DNA of 25,631 nucleotides, from NCBI GenBank assembly GCA_002389265.1, contig DGOD01000230.1:1-25631 (forward strand). Reading direction: 5' to 3'. Both the position numbers and the translations under genes were made by a program. This document shows, piece after piece, positions 8,379-16,705 of this stretch. How positions within the stretch are numbered: position 1 is the first letter of the stretch; each line of letters starts with the position of its first letter. The notes under the pieces were generated by a model. The model ran no database searches. It was not told where the DNA came from and saw only the letters and a program-made list of their open reading frames with translations. The stretch is from Gammaproteobacteria bacterium UBA4475 (GTDB taxonomy: Bacteria; Pseudomonadota; Gammaproteobacteria; Pseudomonadales; Azotimanducaceae).

Positions 8379-10118
8379 TTACCAAGCAGCGATACCGCCG
8401 TCTGGCACCCTGCGGTCCACGCCACCCTCGAGCACACTCGCCTCGACGTTATTGACAATGACCTCGGCAGAACCTTGATTCACCCTTTGATTCAGTGCAT
8501 GCCCGCGAGCTTCCAGCGCCTTGAGCGTGTCGGGGGAAAAACCCTGGGCTTCATAGTTAAGGACATCCGGCATCCACTGATGGTGGATACGTCCGGCATC
8601 CACTGCGGCCTGAGCATTCATACCATGGTCCACCACATTCAGAATCGTTTGCAGTACGGTGTTGATAATCGTACGTCCGCCGGGCGTACCGGTGACCATG
8701 AATAGCTTGCCATCTTTCGCCAGGATCGTTGGCGTCATGCTACTCAACATTCGCTTACCTGGCTCGGCAAGGTTCGCCGGCGTGCCAATCAAGCCTTGGC
8801 TGTTGGTTAAACCCGGGCCTGCATTGAAGTCGCCCATTTCGTTATTCAGCAAAAAGCCCGCGCCCGGCACGACAATACCCGAGCCATAACCCCACTCCAG
8901 CGTATAGGTCAAGGACACCGCATTACGATCTTTATCCACCACCGAAAAGTGGGTGGTCTCCGGGCTTTCTTGCATTAAGTTAAAGGCCTCAGGACTCGAG
9001 ACCGAAGCTTGTTTGAGATCAATCGTATTGCGCAGGTCCGTCGCATAGTCTTTCGACAACAGCCGATCCAAGGGCATATCGGCATTATAATCGGGGTCGC
9101 CCAGATACCGGGCCCGGTCATTGTAGGCCCGTCGCATGGATTCGGTCATCACATGCAAAGCATCGGCAGAACCAAAGCCCATCTCGGTCAGATCATAGCC
9201 TTCTAGCATGTTGAGCATCTCAACCAGGGTTGTACCACCTGAACTGGGTGGTGGCATCGAAATTACGTCGTAGCCGCGATACTGACCGATAATCGGCTGG
9301 CGCACTTTAGCTGTATAATTCGCCAAGTCTTCGAGGGTAATCAGCCCGCCATTGGCTTGCATTTCTGCCACCAACAATTCAGCGGTTTTGCCCTGATAAA
9401 ATCCCGCGGGCCCTTGATCGGCGATCCGCTGCAGGCTTTCGGCCAGATCAGCTTGAATCCATAGGTCACCGGCTGCATAGGGTGTACCCTGGTTCGTGAA
9501 CTTGGCCACCGAGGCTGGGTACTTCTCCATCCGCGGCAAATTGCGTTTGATCGATTGAGCGAGACCTTGAGTAATCACGATGCCGTTTTTGGCTAATTTA
9601 ATTGCTGGCTCCACTAGCCGCTTCCAGGGCAAGCGCCCTTCAGCCTCCCAGGCCGCGTGCAAGCCCGCTACAGTTCCGGGGACGCCTACAGAGGCATAAC
9701 TCATATGATGTTTTTGGAAATTGTATTCGCCGTCCACCAACCACATTTCAGGATATGATGCGCCGGGTCCAACTTCCCTGAAATCATAGGCAGTGGGGTC
9801 ACCTTTGGCGGGGCGATAAATTAGAAAACCACCGCCGCCAATATTACCGGCCGTAGGGTGCGTCACCGCCAGGGCGAAGGCCGTAGCGACAGCCGCATCC
9901 ACTGCGCTACCACCGTCTTGCAGTACCTGCTTGCCAATTTCTGAGGATATCGCATTCGCCGACACCACCATGCCATTGTTCGCGACCGTGGGCGCATTGG
10001 CACCGAAGGCGACACTCGCCAAAGACGAGACCAACAGTGAGACCAACAATGAGACCGACAAAGAGACCGACAGTACGCCCGCTCTCAATAAGGATTGCTT
10101 CACACACACCTCTACCAT
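8379..10118 (-). CDS. ggt: Gamma-glutamyltranspeptidase (exported)
   Basis: An N-terminal-nucleophile hydrolase that removes or transfers the gamma-glutamyl group of glutathione and related compounds in the periplasm. It is made as a proenzyme that cleaves itself. At 579 residues it matches E. coli Ggt (580). The predicted nucleophile is Thr388, first Thr of TTHFSVVD, which becomes the N-terminus of the small subunit. The glutamate-binding Arg is Arg114 in AYDFREVGPG. Substrate/oxyanion segments MPPPSSGGTTL (288-298) and GTPGGRT (477-483) are present. Residues 1 to about 40 form a signal peptide cleaved near AFGA/NAPT. An ATG 12 codons upstream (10154) exists, but 10118 has a strong Shine-Dalgarno. 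The signal peptide core is encoded by a 12-base tandem repeat. All motifs needed for activity are intact. It lies 365 bases downstream of the cystine symporter gene, on the same strand. Confidence 0.96.
   Translation of the reverse strand: MVEVCVKQSLLRAGVLSVSLSVSLLVSLLVSSLASVAFGANAPTVANNGMVVSANAISSEIGKQVLQDGGSAVDAAVATAFALAVTHPTAGNIGGGGFLIYRPAKGDPTAYDFREVGPGASYPEMWLVDGEYNFQKHHMSYASVGVPGTVAGLHAAWEAEGRLPWKRLVEPAIKLAKNGIVITQGLAQSIKRNLPRMEKYPASVAKFTNQGTPYAAGDLWIQADLAESLQRIADQGPAGFYQGKTAELLVAEMQANGGLITLEDLANYTAKVRQPIIGQYRGYDVISMPPPSSGGTTLVEMLNMLEGYDLTEMGFGSADALHVMTESMRRAYNDRARYLGDPDYNADMPLDRLLSKDYATDLRNTIDLKQASVSSPEAFNLMQESPETTHFSVVDKDRNAVSLTYTLEWGYGSGIVVPGAGFLLNNEMGDFNAGPGLTNSQGLIGTPANLAEPGKRMLSSMTPTILAKDGKLFMVTGTPGGRTIINTVLQTILNVVDHGMNAQAAVDAGRIHHQWMPDVLNYEAQGFSPDTLKALEARGHALNQRVNQGSAEVIVNNVEASVLEGGVDRRVPDGGIAAW
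10027..10074. repeat. Four-copy 12-bp tandem repeat inside the ggt signal peptide
   Basis: On the plus strand the units are GAGACCAACAGT (10027-10038), GAGACCAACAAT (10039-10050), GAGACCGACAAA (10051-10062) and GAGACCGACAGT (10063-10074). They differ by one to three bases. Read on the minus strand they encode the Ser/Val/Leu-rich hydrophobic core of the Ggt signal peptide (LSVSLSVSLLVSLLVSS). Because the unit is a multiple of three, gain or loss of copies would lengthen or shorten the hydrophobic core without a frameshift. Confidence 0.9.
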
Positions 10119-10121
10119 AGA

Positions 10122-10130
10122 TTTCCTTTC
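10122..10130 (-). promoter_or_regulatory. Shine-Dalgarno of ggt (decides the start)
   Basis: On the minus strand GAAAGGAAA lies a few bases before the ATG at 10118. The longer reading frame from 10154 has no such site, so this sets the ggt start at 10118. Confidence 0.7.
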
Positions 10131-10482
10131 TGGCTTAATTTTTGGTTTGAACACAACAACTCACCCTCTCTAGCGTCGCTGAAAAACCGTCAACAGATAT
10201 ATTGCTCTTGGGCGCCGGCCGTCTACCAGAAAAATTAGACACTTTTTATTTAATCAGGCGCGTTTCACGCCACGCTTATTTTGCCGGACAAGCTACTCTA
10301 ACACGAACTAAACCTGTAGCGTTTTGATTTCATGACAACAACAGGAATCATCTGCTCATCAACAAGTAACCCTATCAGGGAAAGCCTTTGCTGAACAAAT
10401 CGACTGCCACGCAGAACGCTTCTAGACCTAGCCAACCGCAGCACCCATCATGGCGAAGAATACGACAGGCAAACTGGCTTGA
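10131..10482. other. Intergenic region between tcyP and ggt
   Basis: No convincing gene was found in either direction. The part nearest ggt is A/T-rich on both sides of the TTGACG at about 10184-10189 (minus strand) and should hold the ggt promoter, but no -35/-10 pair with good spacing stands out. A GGCG/CGCC short hairpin sits near 10257-10275. No terminator hairpin with a U-tract is visible directly after tcyP, so read-through from tcyP into ggt is possible. Confidence 0.5.
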
Positions 10483-11877
10483 TCAGGGTTTCCCGTACGC
10501 CTCTGCAATCGAAGTTGGCACATCGCCTGCGGGTCGTTCGGTCATCCCCAGCACGCGACTGGTAATGAGCCCAGAGGTCATGGATCCGCTGACATTCAAG
10601 GCAGTACGAGCCATATCAATCAGAGGCTCGATGGAGATCAGTAACGCTGCCAATGCCACCGGAAAACCCATAGCGGGTAACACTATCAGCGCCGCAAACG
10701 TCGCACCGCCACCCACACCCGCCACGCCAAATGAGCTGACAGCGACCACACCAACCAGCGTGATAATAAACATAGGATCCATCGGATCGACGCCCATGGT
10801 CGGCGCTATCATGACCGCTAGCATCGCCGGATAAATACCCGCGCAGCCATTCTGACCGATGCTCGCGCCGAAGGACGCGGATAGATTAGCAATGGGGCTG
10901 GCGACATTCAGGTCTTTAATCTGAGACTCTACGTTCAGGGGAATGGTCGCCGCTGAACTACGAGAGGTGAAGGCGAATGTCAGTACCGGCCAAACCTTCT
11001 TAAAATAGTCCAAAGGATTACTGCCCGAGATCGCAATCAGCAATCCATGCACTAGAAACATGATAGCGATCGCGAGATAAGACGCGAGGATAAACCCCAA
11101 CAGGCTAAGGATATCTTCGCCGCTAGACGTCGCCGTAACTTTCAGCATTAGTGCCAGCACGCCGTAAGGTGTCAGGCTAATAACCATGCGTACCAGACGC
11201 AACACAACCGCCTGCGCTGTTTCGATGAAAGACCGAAAGGCTGCTCCCTGCGCAGGACTATCACTGGTGAGTTGCAGGCCGGCAATACCGGCTAGAATAC
11301 CAAAGATGACCACCGCGATGATTGAGGTCGGACGGGCACCGGTCAGGTCACTGAAAATATTCTGTGGAATAAAGCTGAGAATGATCTGACCTAAAGCCAA
11401 GTCGGCGACGGTCGACTGGCGCCCTACCAACACCTCGGCTCTGGCCAGCTCGCGAGCACCCTCCGTCAAGCCTTCAGCGGTCAATCCAAACAGGTTAGTC
11501 ACGGCAATACCAACGAACGCGGCGATCACGGTGGTGCCAATCAAAATACCAATCACCAGGCCGCCGATTTTACCCAGGGCGGCAACGGCTTCCATACGCA
11601 CCACTGCCGCGATCATGGTCACCAGAATAAGCGGCATGATAATCATCTTTAGCAAACTCACATAACCGCTGCCAAGCACATTACTCCAGGCCAAGGTCGC
11701 TTCGATCACCGCCGGTGAATCGACATAAATCGCTTGCAGAGCAACGCCCAGCAGCGCGCCGGCGACCAGACTGATCAGCACTCGCCGAGACAAGGGCAAA
11801 CCCATATTGCTGAGTTTGATCAGACCAATCACGAAGCCGATGATAACGCTTAGATTAATGCCCAATGCGAGGGTCAT
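10483..11877 (-). CDS. tcyP: L-cystine:cation symporter TcyP (YdjN-like)
   Basis: An inner-membrane dicarboxylate/amino acid:cation symporter (DAACS) of the TcyP branch. At 464 residues it matches E. coli TcyP (463) almost throughout. Shared blocks include KMIIMPLILVTMIAAV (77-92), VTNLFGLTAEGL (126-137), LSFIPQN (167-173), DLTGARPTSIIAVVIFG (177-193), the serine-rich re-entrant hairpin TSRSSAATIPLN (304-315), ASFGASIGQNGCAGIYPAMLAV (334-355) and AGVGGGATFAALIVLPAMG (386-404). The close match to TcyP rather than GltP/DctA favours cystine as substrate. The ATG is preceded by AAAAGGGA, a good Shine-Dalgarno, only 20 bases after the stop of the PAL-like gene. It is therefore very likely in one operon with that gene and the amidohydrolase. 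With ggt downstream, a role in recovering cysteine from glutathione or gamma-glutamyl-cystine is a reasonable inference. Confidence 0.92.
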   Translation of the reverse strand: MTLALGINLSVIIGFVIGLIKLSNMGLPLSRRVLISLVAGALLGVALQAIYVDSPAVIEATLAWSNVLGSGYVSLLKMIIMPLILVTMIAAVVRMEAVAALGKIGGLVIGILIGTTVIAAFVGIAVTNLFGLTAEGLTEGARELARAEVLVGRQSTVADLALGQIILSFIPQNIFSDLTGARPTSIIAVVIFGILAGIAGLQLTSDSPAQGAAFRSFIETAQAVVLRLVRMVISLTPYGVLALMLKVTATSSGEDILSLLGFILASYLAIAIMFLVHGLLIAISGSNPLDYFKKVWPVLTFAFTSRSSAATIPLNVESQIKDLNVASPIANLSASFGASIGQNGCAGIYPAMLAVMIAPTMGVDPMDPMFIITLVGVVAVSSFGVAGVGGGATFAALIVLPAMGFPVALAALLISIEPLIDMARTALNVSGSMTSGLITSRVLGMTERPAGDVPTSIAEAYGKP

Positions 11878-11897
11878 AAAATTCCCTTTTCACTAAC

Positions 11898-12995
11898 TTA
11901 TTGGATTAACGCGGCACTCTTGAGCTGCTGCGATTTGACGTATTTCTTGATCGCCCGTGGACCAACTTCAGCGCCATAGACGTTACCCTTCGCGTCCACC
12001 GCAACCCCTTCAGCGCCACTGGTGCCAGCGCCGTCCTGATCCGTCTCGGGATCTGGAATAAATGTCGTGACGACACCCGTGAGCGCATCACCGATACGGA
12101 TACCCCGTTTAAATCCAGGATTACGCGACGTATTCGATTCCGAGTCGGCACTATATAGCTGGTCATCAGCATCAATAAACAGACCGCTAGGCCGGCCAAA
12201 TTGAGTCCATGTGGCCAGATGCTGACCCAATTGATCAAAAATCTGGATCCGGCTGTTACCGCGATCACCCACAAACAAGCGTCCCGTTGAATCCATAGCC
12301 AAGGCATGAGGGTCCTTGAATTGACCAGGGCCCGCGCCCGCCGAGCCCCAGGCGGTGATGAATTGCCCGTCAGCGGCAAACTTCACCACACGATTGTTCA
12401 CGACTTCACCGGCGGCAGAACCATGCCCGTCCACTACAAAAATATCGCCATTGGGTGCCACCAGCATATCCGATGGTTTCCGCAACGTCGCCTGTGATGC
12501 GCCAGCCTGACCTTTTTCGCCAAGGGTCATCAGCAGTTCGCCCGTTGGGCTGAACTTGTAGATCACATGACCGATGCCCGAAGGTACCGCCGCGTAGCCC
12601 ACCGCGTCTGCCACCCAGACATTACCCTCGGCGTCCACATACATCCCATGAGGCCAGGCAAACAAGCCTGCGCCAAAACTTTTGACCAGATGCCCCTCAG
12701 CGTCAAACAACAGGATCGGGTCCAGATCGCTATCCACGCAAGAGTTCGAGCCACAGCGCTCAGCAATCCAGATATGTTGGCCGTCGCGGGCGGGATAGAT
12801 AGCGCTGGTGGCTCCCCATTGCCGGCCGTCCGGCAATTTCGCCCAATCCGCAATGGTCGCATAGGGAGTCAGCAAGGTCTGGTCGGCATGACCAACGCAC
12901 GCCACCAAAGCGGCCGCTAGTAACACGACGACTCTGCTCGAGAGACACCGAGGGGTTCGCCACAACACAGATTTTCTAACGACGTTTTTGCGCAT
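11898..12995 (-). CDS. NHL-repeat, PAL-like beta-propeller lipoprotein
   Basis: Numbering is from a TTG at 12998; the ATG is residue 2. The basic N-terminus and hydrophobic 23-33 end in a lipobox LVAC (C34), though cleavage after GHA (38) is also possible. The rest is a beta-propeller of NHL blades that resembles the peptidyl-alpha-hydroxyglycine alpha-amidating lyase (PAL) domain. Compared with rat PAL from memory, R81 in AERCG fits Arg533, H117 in WPHGMYVD fits His585, and H231 in DPHALAMD fits His690. H192 in DGHGS replaces Tyr654, and AEG (329-331) replaces the PHD that holds His786/Asp787. Catalysis by the PAL mechanism is therefore doubtful. The GGAG Shine-Dalgarno overlaps the end of the amidohydrolase gene, so the two are tightly coupled. 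Best call: secreted PAL-like protein of unknown substrate. Confidence 0.8.
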   Translation of the reverse strand: MRKNVVRKSVLWRTPRCLSSRVVVLLAAALVACVGHADQTLLTPYATIADWAKLPDGRQWGATSAIYPARDGQHIWIAERCGSNSCVDSDLDPILLFDAEGHLVKSFGAGLFAWPHGMYVDAEGNVWVADAVGYAAVPSGIGHVIYKFSPTGELLMTLGEKGQAGASQATLRKPSDMLVAPNGDIFVVDGHGSAAGEVVNNRVVKFAADGQFITAWGSAGAGPGQFKDPHALAMDSTGRLFVGDRGNSRIQIFDQLGQHLATWTQFGRPSGLFIDADDQLYSADSESNTSRNPGFKRGIRIGDALTGVVTTFIPDPETDQDGAGTSGAEGVAVDAKGNVYGAEVGPRAIKKYVKSQQLKSAALIQ

Positions 12996-13001
12996 CAATG
13001 T

Positions 13002-14837
13002 TTATTCTCCGGCTGCTACCGTCCTGGACTGCCGGTCAAACTTCACCTGCCCACCGATAATAGTGAAGTCCACTTCCGTCATTGGGATCTGCGCCTCGGG
13101 GATGGTCAATATATCCTGCGACAAAACCACGATATCCGCATACTTGCCTGGCGTCAGACTACCTTTCAGGTCTTCCTCAAAAGCCGCGTAGGCATTATTG
13201 ATGGTATAACTCTTCAGCGCTTCCATCCGCGTCATGACTTGCGCCGGATAGAAGCGCTCGCCCGTATTCGTCATTCGTGACACCGAGGCATAGTAAGAGG
13301 CCATGACACTAATGGGCTCCACTGGTACATCAGTACCGTTGGCAATAATAGCACCGCTGTTGATCAGGTCACGCCAAGGATAGGAAGTCGTTTCGGTGCG
13401 AGCTTGTCCCATGCGGGACGGAATCCAGGGGCCATCAGAGGTACAATGAATACCTTGCATGGCAGCGATCACGCCCAATTCGCCAAACCTTGGCACATCC
13501 TCAGGATGGATGTGCTGCGCATGCTCGACTCGCCAGCGCAGGTCTTTGCCACTCACGTCAAGTTTTTCCCAAATACGTTCGTAAATGTCCAGGGTCTCAC
13601 GGTTTGCTCGAGTACCTATCGCATGGGTATTAACCTGAAAACCATTCGCCACAGCGAGTTCAGCGGTCTGTTCGATGTCACTGACCGGCTCAAGTACCAA
13701 TCCCGATGTGCTCGGCATATCTTCATAAGGTTCTAATAGCCAGGCACCATGAGCGCCGAGCGCACCATCAATTTGGCGCTTAATACTACGGACTGTCAGG
13801 AAGTCATTGCCTTCGGCTATTTGCAGGTAACTCGGCAATTTCTCGGCCATCTCGGCATTAGATGCACCTCTGACCATAACGTAAAGGCGCACTGGCAGAT
13901 CACCTGTTGCTTCAAGCTTTTTCATAAAATCGATCGTGGCAAAAGATGCGCCCGCGTCATGAAAAGAAGTAACACCGAAGTACAACGCTTCCTGGCCTGC
14001 CAGGGTAACCCGCTCACGCATCAGCCGTTCATTCTCTTCTGGACTCAAACGGGACTGATAGGCGTCCACTGCGGCCTCGACAATATCTTGGGCATTCTCT
14101 CGAAGTAAGCCCGTAGCGACATTGTCTGCGGTTCTGACGATCGTGCCGCCGTCAGGGTCAGGTGTTGCATCAGTGATGCCGCCCGCCTCTAGCGCGGCGT
14201 TATTGGCGAAGGCCGCATGGCCACTGGCATGTCCCAGGTAAACCGGGTTTTTGGGCGCCACCTCATTCAAGGAGTCATTTAACGGCACGCCATCAATTTG
14301 CTTTTCAGGCAGACTGTCCCATTTCTCTTGGTGCCAGCCGCGACCAAATATCCACTCACCGGGCTCGGCTTTATCCACCGCCGTGGCGACCTTATTAACA
14401 ATGTCTTGCCAGTTTTTCGCCGTGCTCAAATCGAGAATCTGGCGTGCCCGGCCCAGGCTCATATAATGGCCATGGCCTTCAATAAATCCCGGAGTTACCA
14501 GCCGACCATTCAGCTCGATGACCTGTGTGTCGGCACCGATATACGCCGCGATCTGCTCATTAGTGCCGATGGCAGTAATCAAATAACCATTGATGGCAAT
14601 TGCCTCGGCATCGGCCAGGTTGTCATCTAATGTCACTATTTTACCGCCGCGCAGAACCAGATCAGCGCTTACCACGACCGGTGTCGCATCCTCTGCATTC
14701 GGCGCCGTATTCTGTAAGGGAGCGGTATCGCTCCTCTCATCATTGCTGCCACCGCAAGCGCCCAAGCCAGCAATCATTAATATGATGATCCATCGATTCA
14801 GGCCGCATCGAGCAACCTTGTTGTCAGCAAATTCCAT
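13002..14837 (-). CDS. Amidohydrolase family 3 (YtcJ-like) lipoprotein
   Basis: A metal-dependent hydrolase of the amidohydrolase superfamily, exported and lipidated. The lipobox is LGAC with C28; Gly at +2 favours the outer membrane. After a Ser/Thr/Asn/Pro-rich linker (29-55) the enzyme begins at ADLVLRGGKIVTLDD. Metal-site residues are H122 and H124 in GFIEGHGH (most relatives have D-x-H-x-H), H405 in NTHAIG, H439 in VEHAQHI and D503 in NGTDVPVEP; K353 in SIKRQIDGALGAHGAW is the candidate carbamylated or bridging Lys. It ends with LKGSLTPGKYADIVVL. The 611-residue length is normal for family 3, whose substrates vary (N-substituted formamides, urea-type or cyclic amides), so the substrate cannot be named. 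The ATG has CGGAGAA nine bases upstream. It is the first gene of a minus-strand run with the PAL-like gene and tcyP. Confidence 0.88.
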   Translation of the reverse strand: MEFADNKVARCGLNRWIIILMIAGLGACGGSNDERSDTAPLQNTAPNAEDATPVVVSADLVLRGGKIVTLDDNLADAEAIAINGYLITAIGTNEQIAAYIGADTQVIELNGRLVTPGFIEGHGHYMSLGRARQILDLSTAKNWQDIVNKVATAVDKAEPGEWIFGRGWHQEKWDSLPEKQIDGVPLNDSLNEVAPKNPVYLGHASGHAAFANNAALEAGGITDATPDPDGGTIVRTADNVATGLLRENAQDIVEAAVDAYQSRLSPEENERLMRERVTLAGQEALYFGVTSFHDAGASFATIDFMKKLEATGDLPVRLYVMVRGASNAEMAEKLPSYLQIAEGNDFLTVRSIKRQIDGALGAHGAWLLEPYEDMPSTSGLVLEPVSDIEQTAELAVANGFQVNTHAIGTRANRETLDIYERIWEKLDVSGKDLRWRVEHAQHIHPEDVPRFGELGVIAAMQGIHCTSDGPWIPSRMGQARTETTSYPWRDLINSGAIIANGTDVPVEPISVMASYYASVSRMTNTGERFYPAQVMTRMEALKSYTINNAYAAFEEDLKGSLTPGKYADIVVLSQDILTIPEAQIPMTEVDFTIIGGQVKFDRQSRTVAAGE

Positions 14838-14976
14838 GCAATGTTTCTCCGAGTGCTATCTATGTTCCCACTTTGTCATTTCACGCGCCCAAAGCAAACC
14901 CCTACTTCAGCGGCGCTGGCTCTAAACGATCCATCAGGCTATTCTTGGGCCAACCGCGCTAACAGATGTATTGACT
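14838..14976. promoter_or_regulatory. Divergent promoter region, amidohydrolase operon / cstA
   Basis: This 139-base gap separates two divergent start codons, so it must carry the promoters of both the amidohydrolase-PAL-tcyP run and cstA. On the minus strand GGAGA lies before the amidohydrolase ATG. No convincing -35/-10 pairs or operator palindrome could be picked out by eye. Confidence 0.5.
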
Positions 14977-16656
14977 ATGCAATCGATTTTGATCGTTTTA
15001 CTTGGCCTCAGCGGCATGTTATTCGGGTGGTTCGTCTACTCAAAATTCATCGCTGAGAAAATCTTTCAACTTGACCCCAACTTCATTACGCCGGCCCATG
15101 AACTTGAGGATGGCGTGGACTTCGTGCCGACCAACAAATTTGTACTTTGGGGACACCACTTTACCTCGGTAGCCGGGGCTGCACCGATTGTGGGTCCAGC
15201 GATCGCGGTGTATTGGGGTTGGGTGCCCGCTGTTGCCTGGGTCACGCTGGGCACCATCTTCTTTGCTGGTGTGCATGATGCCGGTGCCATGTGGGCCAGC
15301 AACCGCCATAAGGGCATGTCTATGGGCGCCTTGTCCGAGACTGTGGTCGGCAGCCGAACTCGCGCCTTGTTTATGGTCGTCGTCTTTCTAGTGTTGTTAA
15401 TGGTCAATGCCGTGTTTGGCGTCGTCATCGCCAATGCCTTTATCAACAACCCGGGCGCGGTCTTTCCAGCTTGGTCGGCCATCGTCGTGGCGCTGATTAT
15501 CGGCCAACTGAGCCGCCAAAAATTCAACCTCATCGCTCTGTCCATCGCCGGCGTAGTGGCGTTATACATTTCAATTTATGTGGGTGATAGCCTGCCACTG
15601 GCATTGCCAACAGAGATGGCTGGACTGTCGGCGAACGCCTGGTGGATATTGCTTTTGTTTGCGTATGCGGCCATCGCCTCCATGCTGCCGGTCTGGGCAC
15701 TGTTGCAGCCTCGAGACTTTATCAATGGCCTACAACTGTTCGTCGGCCTGTTCCTGCTCTATGGTGCCGTATTCCTGTTTATGCCGGATATTTCCGCCCC
15801 GGCCTTCAATACCCAGATTGCCGACGACACACCATCCATGCTGCCTCTGCTATTTGTCACTATCGCCTGCGGCGCTGTGTCTGGATTTCACGGCATCGTG
15901 GCCTCCGGAACCAGCTCCAAGCAAGTTGATAAAGAGCCGGACATTCGGTTCGTGGGTTATCTTGGCGCCGTCGGTGAAGGCGCGCTGGCGCTGATCACGA
16001 TCGTTGCGGTCAGCGGCGTCGCGTACGCCGCGACTCCTGAACAATGGCATGAGTTGTATGCTCATTTTGGCAACGGCAGTGCCGGCGCCTTTATTCAGGG
16101 CGGTGCGAATTTGGTCCACGAAGGCTGGGGCTTGCCAACGGGGCTGGCAACGACACTGCTGGCAGTGATGGTCGTATTGTTTGCCGGCACCACCATGGAC
16201 TCAGGCGTCCGCTTGCAGCGTTATATTATTCAGGAGTGGGGCGCCATCTACCGCATTCCCCTGCTCAACAATGGCATCATCGCTACCCTGCTGGCCGTGA
16301 CGGCTTGCCTGTTGCTGGCCTTTGGTGCCGGCGGCGCTAGTGGCGCAGGTGGCATGATCATCTGGCCCCTGTTCGGCTCGACGAACCAAATTCTCGCTGC
16401 CATGACCCTACTGGTTATTTCGGTCATGTTGATTCGGTTGGGCCGACCCGCCCGTTACACCCTGATCCCTATGATATTTATTTTATTAACGTCTTTTTAT
16501 GCCGGCGTCATCAAACTCATCGAGTACTGGCAGCAGGACAACTACCTCCTGGTGGCGATCGACATCATCGTGCTTGTGACCAGCATTCTAGTGATCCTCG
16601 AATCTTTGTCGGTGATTACCCGCCTGCGTAAGGGCAATGGACATGCTGCGGGCTAG
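14977..16656 (+). CDS. cstA: CstA-family carbon-starvation transporter (short form)
   Basis: A polytopic inner-membrane protein of the CstA family; E. coli CstA and BtsT take up pyruvate, and CstA is linked to peptide use. Family blocks are GHHFTSVAGAAPIVGPA near residue 60, AGVHDAGAMWASNRHKG near 100, GFHGIVASGTSSKQ in the middle, GTTMDSGVRLQRYIIQE and IWPLFGSTNQILAAMTLLV towards the C-terminus. There are about a dozen or more hydrophobic helices. At 559 residues it is the short class, against about 700 in E. coli CstA. The ATG at 14977 follows a TTG at 14971 in the same frame, and neither has a clear Shine-Dalgarno. It is divergent from the amidohydrolase run and 49 bases upstream of the alpha/beta hydrolase, with which it is probably co-transcribed. 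Pyruvate or peptides are the likely substrates, by family only. Confidence 0.9.
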   Translation: MQSILIVLLGLSGMLFGWFVYSKFIAEKIFQLDPNFITPAHELEDGVDFVPTNKFVLWGHHFTSVAGAAPIVGPAIAVYWGWVPAVAWVTLGTIFFAGVHDAGAMWASNRHKGMSMGALSETVVGSRTRALFMVVVFLVLLMVNAVFGVVIANAFINNPGAVFPAWSAIVVALIIGQLSRQKFNLIALSIAGVVALYISIYVGDSLPLALPTEMAGLSANAWWILLLFAYAAIASMLPVWALLQPRDFINGLQLFVGLFLLYGAVFLFMPDISAPAFNTQIADDTPSMLPLLFVTIACGAVSGFHGIVASGTSSKQVDKEPDIRFVGYLGAVGEGALALITIVAVSGVAYAATPEQWHELYAHFGNGSAGAFIQGGANLVHEGWGLPTGLATTLLAVMVVLFAGTTMDSGVRLQRYIIQEWGAIYRIPLLNNGIIATLLAVTACLLLAFGAGGASGAGGMIIWPLFGSTNQILAAMTLLVISVMLIRLGRPARYTLIPMIFILLTSFYAGVIKLIEYWQQDNYLLVAIDIIVLVTSILVILESLSVITRLRKGNGHAAG

Positions 16657-16705
16657 AGTGAATTCTAGAGGCCAGGTTCGTCAATAACAAACAGAAACAA
16701 ATGCC

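Noticed and set aside
8248..8478. Plus-strand frames between hrpA and ggt
   Set aside because: They cover the 5' end of hrpA and the 3' end of ggt in antisense and show no protein signature.
10388..10834. 148-codon plus-strand frame over the tcyP 3' end
   Set aside because: Mostly antisense to the strongly conserved tcyP C-terminus; the low-complexity Thr/Ala/Pro content comes from the codons of the real gene.
16660..16675. CTAGA...TCTAG inverted repeat after cstA
   Set aside because: Five-base arms without a T-run; too weak to call a terminator or operator.
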